A stretch of DNA of 7,129 nt from Candidatus Kerfeldbacteria bacterium. Lineage in GTDB: Bacteria > Patescibacteriota > Patescibacteriia > SBBC01. Within the stretch, counting starts at the first letter, position 1. Every line of letters starts with the position of its first letter. The stretch spans positions 1 to 7,129 of the forward strand of contig CAINXF010000088.1 of NCBI GenBank assembly GCA_903854795.1, written 5' to 3'. Positions 1 through 5,644 of the stretch are shown piece by piece. Under the pieces are notes generated by a model, which saw only the letters and a program-made list of their open reading frames with translations, was not told the DNA's origin and made no database searches. The translations under genes were made by a program, and so were the position numbers.

Positions 1-81
1 CGAGCCGATCCATTTGGTCGACTTCTCGGACGCACCTTCGAGTTTCGTAACGAACTTGTTTGTGGGTTTTTGTGGAATCAT
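1..81 (-). CDS. N-terminal start of an unidentified protein (partial)
   Basis: The first 27 codons of a gene run off the left edge. They read MIPQKPTNKF and continue to a TKWIGS segment, with no stop before the edge. The start is supported by a good Shine-Dalgarno sequence, GAGG six bases upstream of the ATG, and by the terminator just upstream at 110-140. The visible peptide is polar and basic, as expected for a cytoplasmic lead-in. Such leads ending in a KW-GS motif occur before the first membrane helix of some small membrane families (DUF1003-like or low-affinity iron permease-like), but this is a weak resemblance and too little is visible to name a function. Confidence 0.65.
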   Translation of the reverse strand, partial: MIPQKPTNKFVTKLEGASEKSTKWIGS

Positions 82-109
82 AGGTGACCTCGGGAGTTTA
101 CATATCAAG

Positions 110-140
110 AAAAAACTATGCCAATACCAGGAGATGGCAT
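110..140 (-). terminator. Rho-independent terminator after the cysteine-rich protein gene
   Basis: On the minus strand the 6-bp stem ATGCCA/TGGCAT (140-135 with 123-118) encloses an 11-base loop. It is followed after two bases by six T (115-110). It lies about 115 bases past the stop of the 149-residue protein and before the Shine-Dalgarno of the next gene, which is where a terminator is expected. The stem is short, so efficiency may be modest. Confidence 0.6.
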
Positions 141-254
141 GGCCTGTTCGGATCGCACGGGTTCAGAAGGGCACCAATGTACTAACCGGAGTGAAGTTTG
201 TTTGATCACACCGAATACAAGACATCGTCAAGCACAATTGCCAATTCAATAACA

Positions 255-704
255 TCATTTTTTGCATTTCCCTTTTCCGTCCCACATGCCTCCAGGTGTA
301 CACTCACATGTTCTTTGTGTGGTCCATGTACCGCCGGCATGACGGCAATCTTTCTTTGCTTTAGTGATTTTTTCAAGATCAGCTTTTGGAATGTCCCTAC
401 AATCGCTGAACTCCATTGTAATAGCACAATACTCTCCGGGCTTGGGGATACCATTGGCGCACCCTGATACTGCGTTTGGGTAACATTTTGGGTTTATACT
501 GCACTGTTTCTCGTTAAGGTCTTTGCATGCCGTGCCCAGGTGGATAGTATCGGTTAGAAATAGTTCGCCAAAGCCGATGGCGATACCTATCAAGACAATA
601 ATAATTAGCAGCGTGAAACGATGCCGTTGTCGCGGCGGATGAGGTCCCAGTGCTTGCTGGGGCGCATCGAGTTCATTCAGAAGTTGCCGCGTCGTTGAAT
701 CCAT
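255..704 (-). CDS. Small single-pass membrane protein with a ten-cysteine external domain, function unknown
   Basis: This is a 149-residue protein. I start it at the ATG at 704 because AGAGAG lies about six bases upstream. The frame stays open to 839, but that longer start lacks a ribosome site and would add a proline-rich, poorly protein-like lead. Residues 1-29 are polar and basic (PPRQRHR just before the membrane), 30-50 form one hydrophobic helix, and 51-149 are a Cys-rich, presumably external domain. Cysteines are at 60, 68, 74, 82, 93, 102, 120, 133, 135 and 147, an even number suited to five disulfides. The tail pattern is C-x3-GGTW-x5-CxC-x11-C. I recognise no named family. The gene follows the metalloprotease gene in the same direction, 314 bases away, with its own likely promoter and terminator. 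A surface or periplasm-like location is inferred from topology. A role as protease partner, inhibitor or adhesin is only speculation. Confidence 0.8.
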   Translation of the reverse strand: MDSTTRQLLNELDAPQQALGPHPPRQRHRFTLLIIIVLIGIAIGFGELFLTDTIHLGTACKDLNEKQCSINPKCYPNAVSGCANGIPKPGEYCAITMEFSDCRDIPKADLEKITKAKKDCRHAGGTWTTQRTCECTPGGMWDGKGKCKK

Positions 705-761
705 GAGTATCTCTCTAATGTCTGGCGGAACACTTGGGTTAAGTATCCCACCAGTACAAGT

Positions 762-789
762 ATTGTAAGACGTTCTGATGATTTTTCTA
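762..789 (-). promoter_or_regulatory. Candidate sigma-70-type promoter for the cysteine-rich protein gene
   Basis: On the minus strand TAGAAA (789-784, 4 of 6 to TTGACA) and TACAAT (767-762, 5 of 6 to TATAAT) are separated by 16 bases. Transcription would begin near 755 and leave a leader of about 50 bases that carries the AGAGAG ribosome site. The -10 element is good and the -35 element moderate. Confidence 0.4.
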
Positions 790-802
790 CACGGAGATTT
801 GA

Positions 803-858
803 GGTGGGTGGGTCGGGGGACAAAAGTGAAATGAGACACGAGTGTCTACTTTTGGGGG
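803..858 (+). repeat. Bulged inverted repeat flanked by G runs (possible G-quadruplex with hairpin loop)
   Basis: The plus strand has G runs at 803-804, 806-808, 810-812 and 815-819. CAAAAGT (821-827) then pairs with ACTTTTG (848-854), and AGACAC (834-839) pairs with GTGTCT (842-847) across a two-base loop. A six-base bulge (828-833) lies on one arm. A further run GGGG follows at 855-858. The hairpin would bring the last G run beside the first ones. The element lies about 100-150 bases upstream of the cysteine-rich protein start, on that gene's template strand. Confidence 0.5.
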
Positions 859-920
859 TACAGATCAAAAGGACGCCTGAGTCTTATCTCATTTCTTGGA
901 TTTGGCAAGGGTACACTTGA

Positions 921-976
921 CTAGTTCCAGTAACCCGCCCTTCTCCCAGCCACGCAAGCAGTCATTGTGGAACCAG
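921..976. repeat. Nine-base inverted repeat with a 38-base loop
   Basis: CTAGTTCCA (921-929) faces TGGAACCAG (968-976), with eight Watson-Crick pairs and one mismatch that becomes a G-U wobble in a minus-strand RNA. The loop spans 930-967. It sits 43 bases beyond the stop of the metalloprotease gene, so it could be a 3'-UTR structure. No U run follows closely, so it is not a standard terminator. Confidence 0.35.
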
Positions 977-1018
977 ACGGAAAAAACGTTGTAGTAAAGC
1001 GTAACAATGAATACCTTA

Positions 1019-3391
1019 TTAATTCGTAACCGGAACCGGAACCTGGATCGGTAAACGGCCACCCCCGCCGGGGCTCTGTACATTAAAATGAAGTACGTTT
1101 GAGTTCGTCACATTTCCTGCATTATCGTAGGCGATCGCGTATGCTGTGTGGGCTCCAATTGGAGCGAATGTGTGCGCTGAAGCAGTATCCATGAAGTAAT
1201 CCCCATAGATGTAATTATCTAGCACCAGTTGGATATGCCAGACTCCGTTATTGTCTGACGCCGTCGCTTTAATGCCGATGCCGTTTTCGGTCGTGTTCCC
1301 TGTCGGTAGTAAGAGATTCACGCTCGGCGAGATCGTATCGGCATTCGTCACGGTAATTTTCACGAGCGATGAGGTGCCCTTCAATCCTTTGGTATTATAG
1401 GCGATAGCCCACAAGTACCTCGCTCCGTTCGGCACGTGACGGGAATCAAGAACCGCTGAATACGGTGCACTCGTAGCGACAGCGAACGGTCCAGGGTGTC
1501 CGCCAGAAGCGTAGAATTCGACTCGCGTAATTCCATCGCTGTCAGTCGCCGTAGCGGTCACGGTCTGCGATCCGGAGATGGTCACATTTTGGACAGGAGA
1601 GGTAATACTGGCGGTCGGGGCGGTATTCGTTCCACCCATGTTGACGTGTATTGTGACGCCAGCCGATGTGGTGGTGAGAGTCGTGATAGTCGTCCCCGTG
1701 GTTGGATCGGTAAATGATTGACCCGGTTTCAGGGCAGGAGTCAGGAAGTCACTAGGTGGCGTCGGATCTACCAAGAACGACTGGGTGCCCGCCCCTCCTC
1801 TGATGTACATGGCGGTCGAGTGGATGAGTGCCCCAGAAAAGACGTCCGTTGCCTGACTAAGATAGGTGTCGCGGCTTAAAATGGAATCCCTCCCGATAGG
1901 TTGACGGTACTCTACAAAAATCGAGTCGCCCGCGCTACTGGGAATGCGGAGTGCTTTCAGCCCAGACGTCGACGTTTCAATTGGCTCAAGGGTGTAGTTG
2001 CCACTGGTTGTGACCGTCTGGATATTAGAGGATGAAAACCAACCGAGGTCGTTCTTGTGGATGGCATCAAACTGGGTAGCTTGGGGGTACATACCACCCA
2101 TTGCATCATAGAGATCGTCGTATTCACCAACGTGGTAAGACCAATCTGTACCGAGATCGTGAAGGTTGTCACTATACAGACACGCGTGTCTGTCGGCAGG
2201 GTAGGCAGCATCGCCGCACCACAGGAACGTTGCGTGTTCAAGTCCAAACGTGTGTCCGAGTTCGTGGGACACGACATATTCACCTTTCGGCGTGGGGATG
2301 TAATCAGGCAACCAAACCGGTAAAATCGATACCGTACCTTCCTGTGTAGTGGCCGACATTGCTTTTAACATTGCGAATCCTGCCCAGCCACACTGGAACG
2401 GTTCGACTATTATGATTCGGGAATAGCCGTTTTGGAAGTTCACTAATGGGTCAATGGCGTTAAGCGCAGGCTGAAGCGTTGAGGTAAAATCGCAGGTTGA
2501 TGATATTGACATGGTGACCGGCCCCACGATATCCGCCGGCTGATCAGGATGTACAACTCCCACGAACTGAACCTTGCCGTAGGAATTCTCCTGATAGAAA
2601 GCATTTACCTGCTGGAGCGTCTGGGCAATAGTCGCAGGATTGGCGACTGCTTGGCGGTCCGAAAATCCGGCAATAATGACAAGCGTCTTTATCGTCTGGG
2701 TCGAGGTAGTCGAGTTGGTGTCAGTAGTAAGAGTTTGAAAATCGTTCGATGTGGCAGAAACACCGGCATCGATGTTGTACAATAGCGTCGATCCGTTCAA
2801 GGCGTACCCCGTGACTGAGGCAGTTTTAGCCGTCATCGCCGGCACATTGCCGTTTGCCGCGTACAATGTGTATCGATGGTTATCGGACGTTGTCAGTGTG
2901 TCAACCTGGACCGTCGTACCGCCAGCGGTATCAAGGTACCCGCGATTGAAAGTGCCGATGATTGTAACTTTATGTTCGCCACATGAATCGCCGAATTGTC
3001 GCGCCGTCGCGTTAGTTCTTTTGATCGAATCTACGACCGCACGCACATTGGAATTCAAGAGTTGAGTGAGCATCTGTTTTCGGTGGAACAAAAGCGCTGT
3101 CAGATCAGCTTTTTTATCGTTTGATTTTCTCGCGACGTATTGTACGCTCGTCGATTCGATATTCCGGTCTGTGACCTGTAGATCATTGACGACTGTCGCG
3201 GCATCTGCTTGTGGAAGGCTCGGGATAAAGGCGACATCTGGACAACTGAACGCCGTTACATTCGAATTGGTTATCAGGCGGATCGCCACAAAAACGGCGG
3301 CAGTCATAGCACAGCCGACACCCAGCGCGATCATTAGTCGCAGAGCCACAGAAGTTGAAACCTTTGTTTCGGGGCCGTCCAAAGAAGTCAT
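1019..3391 (-). CDS. M11/gametolysin-like zinc metalloprotease with C-terminal Ig-like domains, membrane-anchored or secreted
   Basis: This 790-residue protein begins with a short polar lead and one hydrophobic segment (about 17-41), either an uncleaved anchor or a signal. Residues 50-215 are a likely propeptide or beta-rich accessory region. The catalytic domain spans about 233-540. HELGHTFGLEH at 376-386 is the complete metzincin zinc motif, with H376, H380 and H386 as ligands and E377 as the catalytic base. YDAMGG, with M431, is the Met-turn. The spacing and the DxMG turn fit peptidase family M11 (gametolysin) best, with M12-like metzincins as the alternative. Two Ig-like beta-sandwich domains follow at about 591-683 and 685-771, both with Asp-rich turns such as TATDSDG and TASDNNG. 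A Gly/Pro/Val tail ends the protein without a sorting signal. External cysteines at 50, 137, 300, 334, 392 and 404 could form three disulfides. The ATG at 3391 is preceded only by a weak AAAG ribosome site. A TAAAAT box lies at 3422-3417 without a convincing -35 element. The likely role is cleavage of extracellular protein; the substrate is unknown. Confidence 0.9.
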   Translation of the reverse strand: MTSLDGPETKVSTSVALRLMIALGVGCAMTAAVFVAIRLITNSNVTAFSCPDVAFIPSLPQADAATVVNDLQVTDRNIESTSVQYVARKSNDKKADLTALLFHRKQMLTQLLNSNVRAVVDSIKRTNATARQFGDSCGEHKVTIIGTFNRGYLDTAGGTTVQVDTLTTSDNHRYTLYAANGNVPAMTAKTASVTGYALNGSTLLYNIDAGVSATSNDFQTLTTDTNSTTSTQTIKTLVIIAGFSDRQAVANPATIAQTLQQVNAFYQENSYGKVQFVGVVHPDQPADIVGPVTMSISSTCDFTSTLQPALNAIDPLVNFQNGYSRIIIVEPFQCGWAGFAMLKAMSATTQEGTVSILPVWLPDYIPTPKGEYVVSHELGHTFGLEHATFLWCGDAAYPADRHACLYSDNLHDLGTDWSYHVGEYDDLYDAMGGMYPQATQFDAIHKNDLGWFSSSNIQTVTTSGNYTLEPIETSTSGLKALRIPSSAGDSIFVEYRQPIGRDSILSRDTYLSQATDVFSGALIHSTAMYIRGGAGTQSFLVDPTPPSDFLTPALKPGQSFTDPTTGTTITTLTTTSAGVTIHVNMGGTNTAPTASITSPVQNVTISGSQTVTATATDSDGITRVEFYASGGHPGPFAVATSAPYSAVLDSRHVPNGARYLWAIAYNTKGLKGTSSLVKITVTNADTISPSVNLLLPTGNTTENGIGIKATASDNNGVWHIQLVLDNYIYGDYFMDTASAHTFAPIGAHTAYAIAYDNAGNVTNSNVLHFNVQSPGGGGRLPIQVPVPVTN

Positions 3392-3977
3392 ATTTCTTTG
3401 CTATTACCTATTACATATTTTACAACAAGAGTAGCACGTCACATGTCACCTCACAAGACATCCGCGAGCGTCCTTCGTTTTTCGAATCCGCCGCATTCGG
3501 GTAGTTTATTTTTGCCTTGCGACCTCGGAACCAAACACGGTTTGAAACAATGATATTCAACACCTGCGCGGTTATACCTTCCCACGAATCCTCCATGAAC
3601 TCAGTTTCTAGACCGCTGAAGGTAACGGAGTTACACCGCCGACAAATCAATCCATCAGCGGTATTTCACTATCGCCCAAGCTGTTGGCGAGTTATCACCG
3701 CTTGCCGCAGACAAATTCATTTGAGTGGTCGCAATAGCCTTTACCACGAGATGGATGTCTAGCGGCGGAAATTCCACAGGTTCAAATTTTGAAATCCGTC
3801 CAGTCAAACTTTATCAAGCTGTGGTTCAACCCACTTCTCGTTGAAGTAAAGATGTGGCGTTTCAAATACCTTTTGTGTCATACACCATAAGTTTACTAGC
3901 TTCAGCATTACATTTTAGAACAAGTAAATAAAGGAGATTAGGTCAGTCATGTCTCTCTAACGAAGAGACTCACAAAA
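3392..3977. other. Gene-poor stretch between the protease gene and the tRNA terminator, with possible decayed coding traces
   Basis: No secure gene lies in these 586 bases. On the minus strand three open segments abut and change frame. 3908-3804 begins with ATG and reads MLKLVNLWCMTQKVFETPHL onward for 34 residues. 3810-3655 is 51 codons without an ATG near its start. About 3667-3420 contains a CRRC motif. The first and third are in the same frame, as two compensating indels in a decayed gene would give. None has a proper ribosome site, and open segments of this size can arise by chance. Also present are a 13-base palindrome TTCAAATTTTGAA (3781-3793) and a hairpin GTCTCT/AGAGAC (3951-3969) with no T run on either side. 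Confidence 0.3.
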
Positions 3978-4014
3978 ACATAGAACCCCTCGTCGGGTAC
4001 TCCGACAAGGGGTT
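3974..4014 (-). terminator. Rho-independent terminator downstream of tRNA-Ser
   Basis: On the minus strand a 13-bp stem (4014-4002 with 3996-3984), closed by a five-base loop, contains a single G-U wobble. Its outer half is AACCCCT. The opposite strand would have a C-A mismatch at the same place, which favours minus-strand use. Five T (3978-3974) follow five bases after the stem. It lies about 70 bases past the 3' end of the tRNA gene, with no T run on the other side. Confidence 0.75.
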
Positions 4015-4082
4015 GGGTTATGTGCCAATGCAACCTACTACCGTTTTGACCCACGTGGGTCGGCTCCGATAAAAGATTGTAT

Positions 4083-4172
4083 TGGCGGAGGCGGGAGGAT
4101 TCGAACCTCCGATACCCTTGCGGGTATACTGGTTTTCGAAACCAGCGCGTTCGACCACTCTGCCACGCCTCC
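4083..4172 (-). tRNA. tRNA-Ser, anticodon CGA, CCA end encoded
   Basis: All arms can be folded by eye on the minus strand. The acceptor stem GGAGGCG (4172-4166) pairs with CGCCTCC (4093-4087). The D-arm contains GCAGAGTGGTCGAACGC. The anticodon stem CTGGT/ACCAG (4145-4141 and 4133-4129) encloses TTCGAAA with anticodon CGA at 4138-4136. The long variable arm ATACCC/GGGTAT, typical of class II tRNAs, is present. The T-arm is GGAGG TTCGAAT CCTCC. The discriminator is G, the usual serine identity base, followed by genomic CCA at 4085-4083. The tRNA reads UCG codons. It has a promoter upstream and a terminator downstream, so it is probably transcribed singly. Confidence 0.97.
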
Positions 4173-4222
4173 GTGTTGTGCCGCTTCCGTTATGGGAAAT
4201 TATCGTCTCGGAAAGCGTTGCG

Positions 4223-4251
4223 ATTGTAACGTTATTACCGCAAAAAATCAA
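4223..4251 (-). promoter_or_regulatory. Sigma-70-type promoter for tRNA-Ser
   Basis: On the minus strand TTGATT (4251-4246, 4 of 6) and TACAAT (4228-4223, 5 of 6) have the ideal 17-base spacing. The start point would be near 4216, giving a 5' leader of about 44 bases before the mature tRNA end at 4172. The -35 box overlaps the T run of the preceding gene's terminator candidate. A second possible -10 element, GATAAT, lies closer to the tRNA but has no good -35 box. Confidence 0.55.
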
Positions 4252-4284
4252 GTACGCGTGCATCCTACCAATGATAGACCACGC
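4242..4284 (-). terminator. Weak rho-independent terminator candidate after the 254-residue protein gene
   Basis: On the minus strand an outer 5-bp stem GCGTG/CACGC (4284-4280 with 4260-4256) encloses an inner 5-bp stem CTATC/GGTAG (4277-4273 with 4269-4265) with a three-base loop and small internal bulges. Six T follow at 4247-4242, eight bases after the stem. It begins a few bases after the stop codon of the gene. The distance to the T run and the interrupted stem make it weaker than the tRNA terminator. Confidence 0.4.
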
Positions 4285-4288
4285 ACGA

Positions 4289-5053
4289 TTATGCCGCGCG
4301 GTGTATTGAAGTGCGCTCGCCGAACAGCTCTTCGAACCGTTTCAGCAGGGAATAGTCGTGCGTATCGTCGCGTTTCGTACGTTCGGCAAACGAGCGCTCG
4401 AGCATGGTCCGTTTCCGTTCGAGCGCGGCGGTCACGCGGGGGTCGTCCATCAGCCCTGCGGCATGGAACGCCAGCTCTGCGTTGTGAAAGTCGTCCGATT
4501 CGAGCGCAGCGAGCCCGAACCCGCCGATCGTTGCACATTCTTCTTCGGGCAGTTTCTTTTCGCTCGTCAGCGTGGCGGACGCGATTTTGTTCTCAAGCCA
4601 TTCGTCGGTTGAATTTCCCTGATGTCGTGCGGAAGCGACGACTTGTGAAAATCTTGTCTCGACGTTTTCGCGTTGCGCGAGGCTCGAATCGCCTCGATTG
4701 TATTTTCTTATGAAATCAAGGTTGCGAATGAGAGGATCCTTTTTGAGTTTTTTTGCCATGAGTTCGAGCGATGCCTGTTCCGCATAGGCGAGCCGCGTTA
4801 AATGGGGCGCGTCCATATGCGTTGCATAGTCGAGCGCGAAGTATTCGCTGGCACCGTGGGCCCATGGCAGCTCCTTGATTGCCGAAGCACGTTCTTCCGG
4901 CGTCAGGTGCGGGAACGGATCCCGTTCATAGTCGTTGAGATCGCCCGGGACAGAAGGAGCGAGCTCGACCGGGGTCGATGTAAAAGGGTCCCGCGCCGGT
5001 TCCGGCGCTGTCCAACCCTCCATGCCCTCGTGGATCGCAGTTCGTCGTCTCAT
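4289..5053 (-). CDS. Conserved-looking soluble helical protein with a TPR-like C-terminal segment, function unknown
   Basis: This 254-residue protein has no signal peptide, membrane segment or cysteine cluster; its only Cys is at 173. Residues 1-50 are Pro/Asp/Glu-rich and probably disordered. Residues 51-160 are charged and mainly helical, with a basic patch KKLKKD around 101-106. Residues about 173-215 form two amphipathic helices (GFGLAALESDDFHNAELAFHxAG) with the small/large alternation of a tetratricopeptide-like repeat. A charged helical tail follows. The ATG at 5053 has no Shine-Dalgarno, but a promoter places the transcript start right at it. An internal ATG at residue 11 has GAGGG only three bases upstream, so it is a poorer choice. 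The gene lies 46 bases downstream of the methyltransferase gene in the same direction and could also be reached by read-through. I do not recognise a named family; a TPR-like fold would suggest a protein-binding role, which is inference. Confidence 0.8.
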   Translation of the reverse strand: MRRRTAIHEGMEGWTAPEPARDPFTSTPVELAPSVPGDLNDYERDPFPHLTPEERASAIKELPWAHGASEYFALDYATHMDAPHLTRLAYAEQASLELMAKKLKKDPLIRNLDFIRKYNRGDSSLAQRENVETRFSQVVASARHQGNSTDEWLENKIASATLTSEKKLPEEECATIGGFGLAALESDDFHNAELAFHAAGLMDDPRVTAALERKRTMLERSFAERTKRDDTHDYSLLKRFEELFGERTSIHRAA

Positions 5054-5061
5054 ATGATGAC

Positions 5062-5090
5062 ACTATAGAAGAAGCTCGTATCGATGTATA
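5062..5090 (-). promoter_or_regulatory. Promoter for the 254-residue protein, predicted leaderless mRNA
   Basis: On the minus strand TATACA (5090-5085, 4 of 6) and TATAGT (5067-5062, 5 of 6) have 17-base spacing. A start point seven bases past the -10 box falls near 5055, two bases before the ATG at 5053. This explains the missing ribosome site. The whole promoter fits inside the 46-base gap after the methyltransferase gene. Confidence 0.5.
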
Positions 5091-5099
5091 CAGCTGACG

Positions 5100-5636
5100 T
5101 TACGCGCGGTAGACTTTGATCTTACTTCCCTCGGGATTTTTCGGGTTAATGATGCACCGTGTTAGTTGCCAAGTCGGGAACGTGAAACCGTATGAGTAGA
5201 CAGTGGCGCCTGGTGTAAGCTGCGCTTTAAGGAGTTTTTCGACCTTCGGCATGACCGAGTGTATCAGGAAGAGGAATACAGCAGTCGCATCATAATAAGA
5301 TCCACGATAGAAATCCTTGCGTTGGACGATGACGCCGGTACCACGCGTCTTGATTCGCGCAATTGCATACGGCCACCAATTTCGTTCATAGCCGATCGTC
5401 GTTATTTTTGGGAACCGTTTTTTGATCGCAGCCAGTACTCGTGCATCACCGCAGCCGAGCTCGTAGACGATGGCGCCGTCGGGAAGAGCGACGTTCTCAG
5501 CGAACCACTCGATCGCCCAACTCGGCGTCGGGACATACGGCACCTTGTCGCGAATGAGCGCCACGAGCGTGTAGAGCGCGAAAATGAGCGCGATGGCTGC
5601 TCCGGCAAGGATGATGCATAGGAGGGCGAGTAGCAT
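5100..5636 (-). CDS. Membrane-anchored class I SAM-dependent methyltransferase, FAM173/ATPSCKMT-like
   Basis: This 178-residue protein has an N-terminal hydrophobic helix (about 3-27) followed by the linker VPYVPTP (32-38) and a small Rossmann methyltransferase domain (about 40-178). Motif I is VYELGCGDARVL (57-68), with the acidic residue and Gly-rich loop that bind S-adenosylmethionine. GYERN (82-86) carries the motif II acidic residue E84, and KDFY (107-110) follows. The C-terminal part has FPTWQ (153-157). From memory, the order of membrane helix, YVPTP-like linker, ELGCGD, GYExN, then a stretch PKVEKLLKAQLTPGA, closely parallels eukaryotic FAM173 lysine methyltransferases that modify ATP synthase subunit c or ADP/ATP carrier. 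The substrate here is not shown; a membrane protein would fit the anchor. The start lies 8 bases after the EndoQ stop with only a weak GAG ribosome site, so translational coupling is likely. A generic methyltransferase assignment is secure, the FAM173 relation less so. Confidence 0.85.
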   Translation of the reverse strand: MLLALLCIILAGAAIALIFALYTLVALIRDKVPYVPTPSWAIEWFAENVALPDGAIVYELGCGDARVLAAIKKRFPKITTIGYERNWWPYAIARIKTRGTGVIVQRKDFYRGSYYDATAVFLFLIHSVMPKVEKLLKAQLTPGATVYSYGFTFPTWQLTRCIINPKNPEGSKIKVYRA

Positions 5637-5644
5637 GGGACTCG

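Larger units (their letters stand above)
705..1018. other. Intergenic stretch, 314 bases, with inverted repeats and a G-rich tract
   Basis: This gap separates the metalloprotease gene from the cysteine-rich protein gene. I see a promoter candidate (762-789), a hairpin flanked by G runs (803-858) and a long-loop inverted repeat (921-976). A minus-strand run of six T at 994-989 follows the protease stop but has no stem before it, so I do not call a terminator. A minus-strand frame open down to 889 ends in a lysine-rich peptide (TLAKSKK), but it has no start or ribosome site of its own and mostly overlaps the protease 3' end. I do not call it a gene. Confidence 0.6.

Noticed and set aside
705..839. 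N-terminal extension of the cysteine-rich protein to 839
   Set aside because: The internal ATG at 704 has a ribosome site and begins a standard cytoplasmic lead. The extension has neither and would cover the promoter candidate.
989..994. Run of six T on the minus strand after the protease stop as a terminator
   Set aside because: No stable stem precedes it within about 30 bases.
889..1083. Minus-strand open frame ending in a Lys-rich peptide after the protease gene
   Set aside because: It starts inside the 3' end of the protease gene in another frame and has no ribosome site. The part outside the overlap is only about 43 codons. It may be a remnant but cannot be supported.
3517..3762. Plus-strand open frame of 81 codons in the gene-poor stretch
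   Set aside because: There is no ribosome site or promoter, and the composition is unlike the neighbours. The minus-strand pieces over the same bases look at least as protein-like.
3761..3800. Possible att-like copy of the tRNA 3' end (GGTTCAAAT)
   Set aside because: Only nine bases loosely resemble the T-loop, with the acceptor part absent. This is too short for an attachment-site repeat.
3931..3960. AAAGGAG followed by ATG and a stop after three codons on the plus strand
   Set aside because: The ribosome-site match is good but the reading frame is only M-S-L and the spacing is 12 or more bases. No downstream plus-strand gene would use it, so chance is more likely than a leader peptide.
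4192..4713. Plus-strand open frame of 173 codons opposite the 254-residue gene
   Set aside because: The peptide is dominated by Arg and Ser, typical of antisense translation of a GC-rich gene, and it overlaps the tRNA promoter region.
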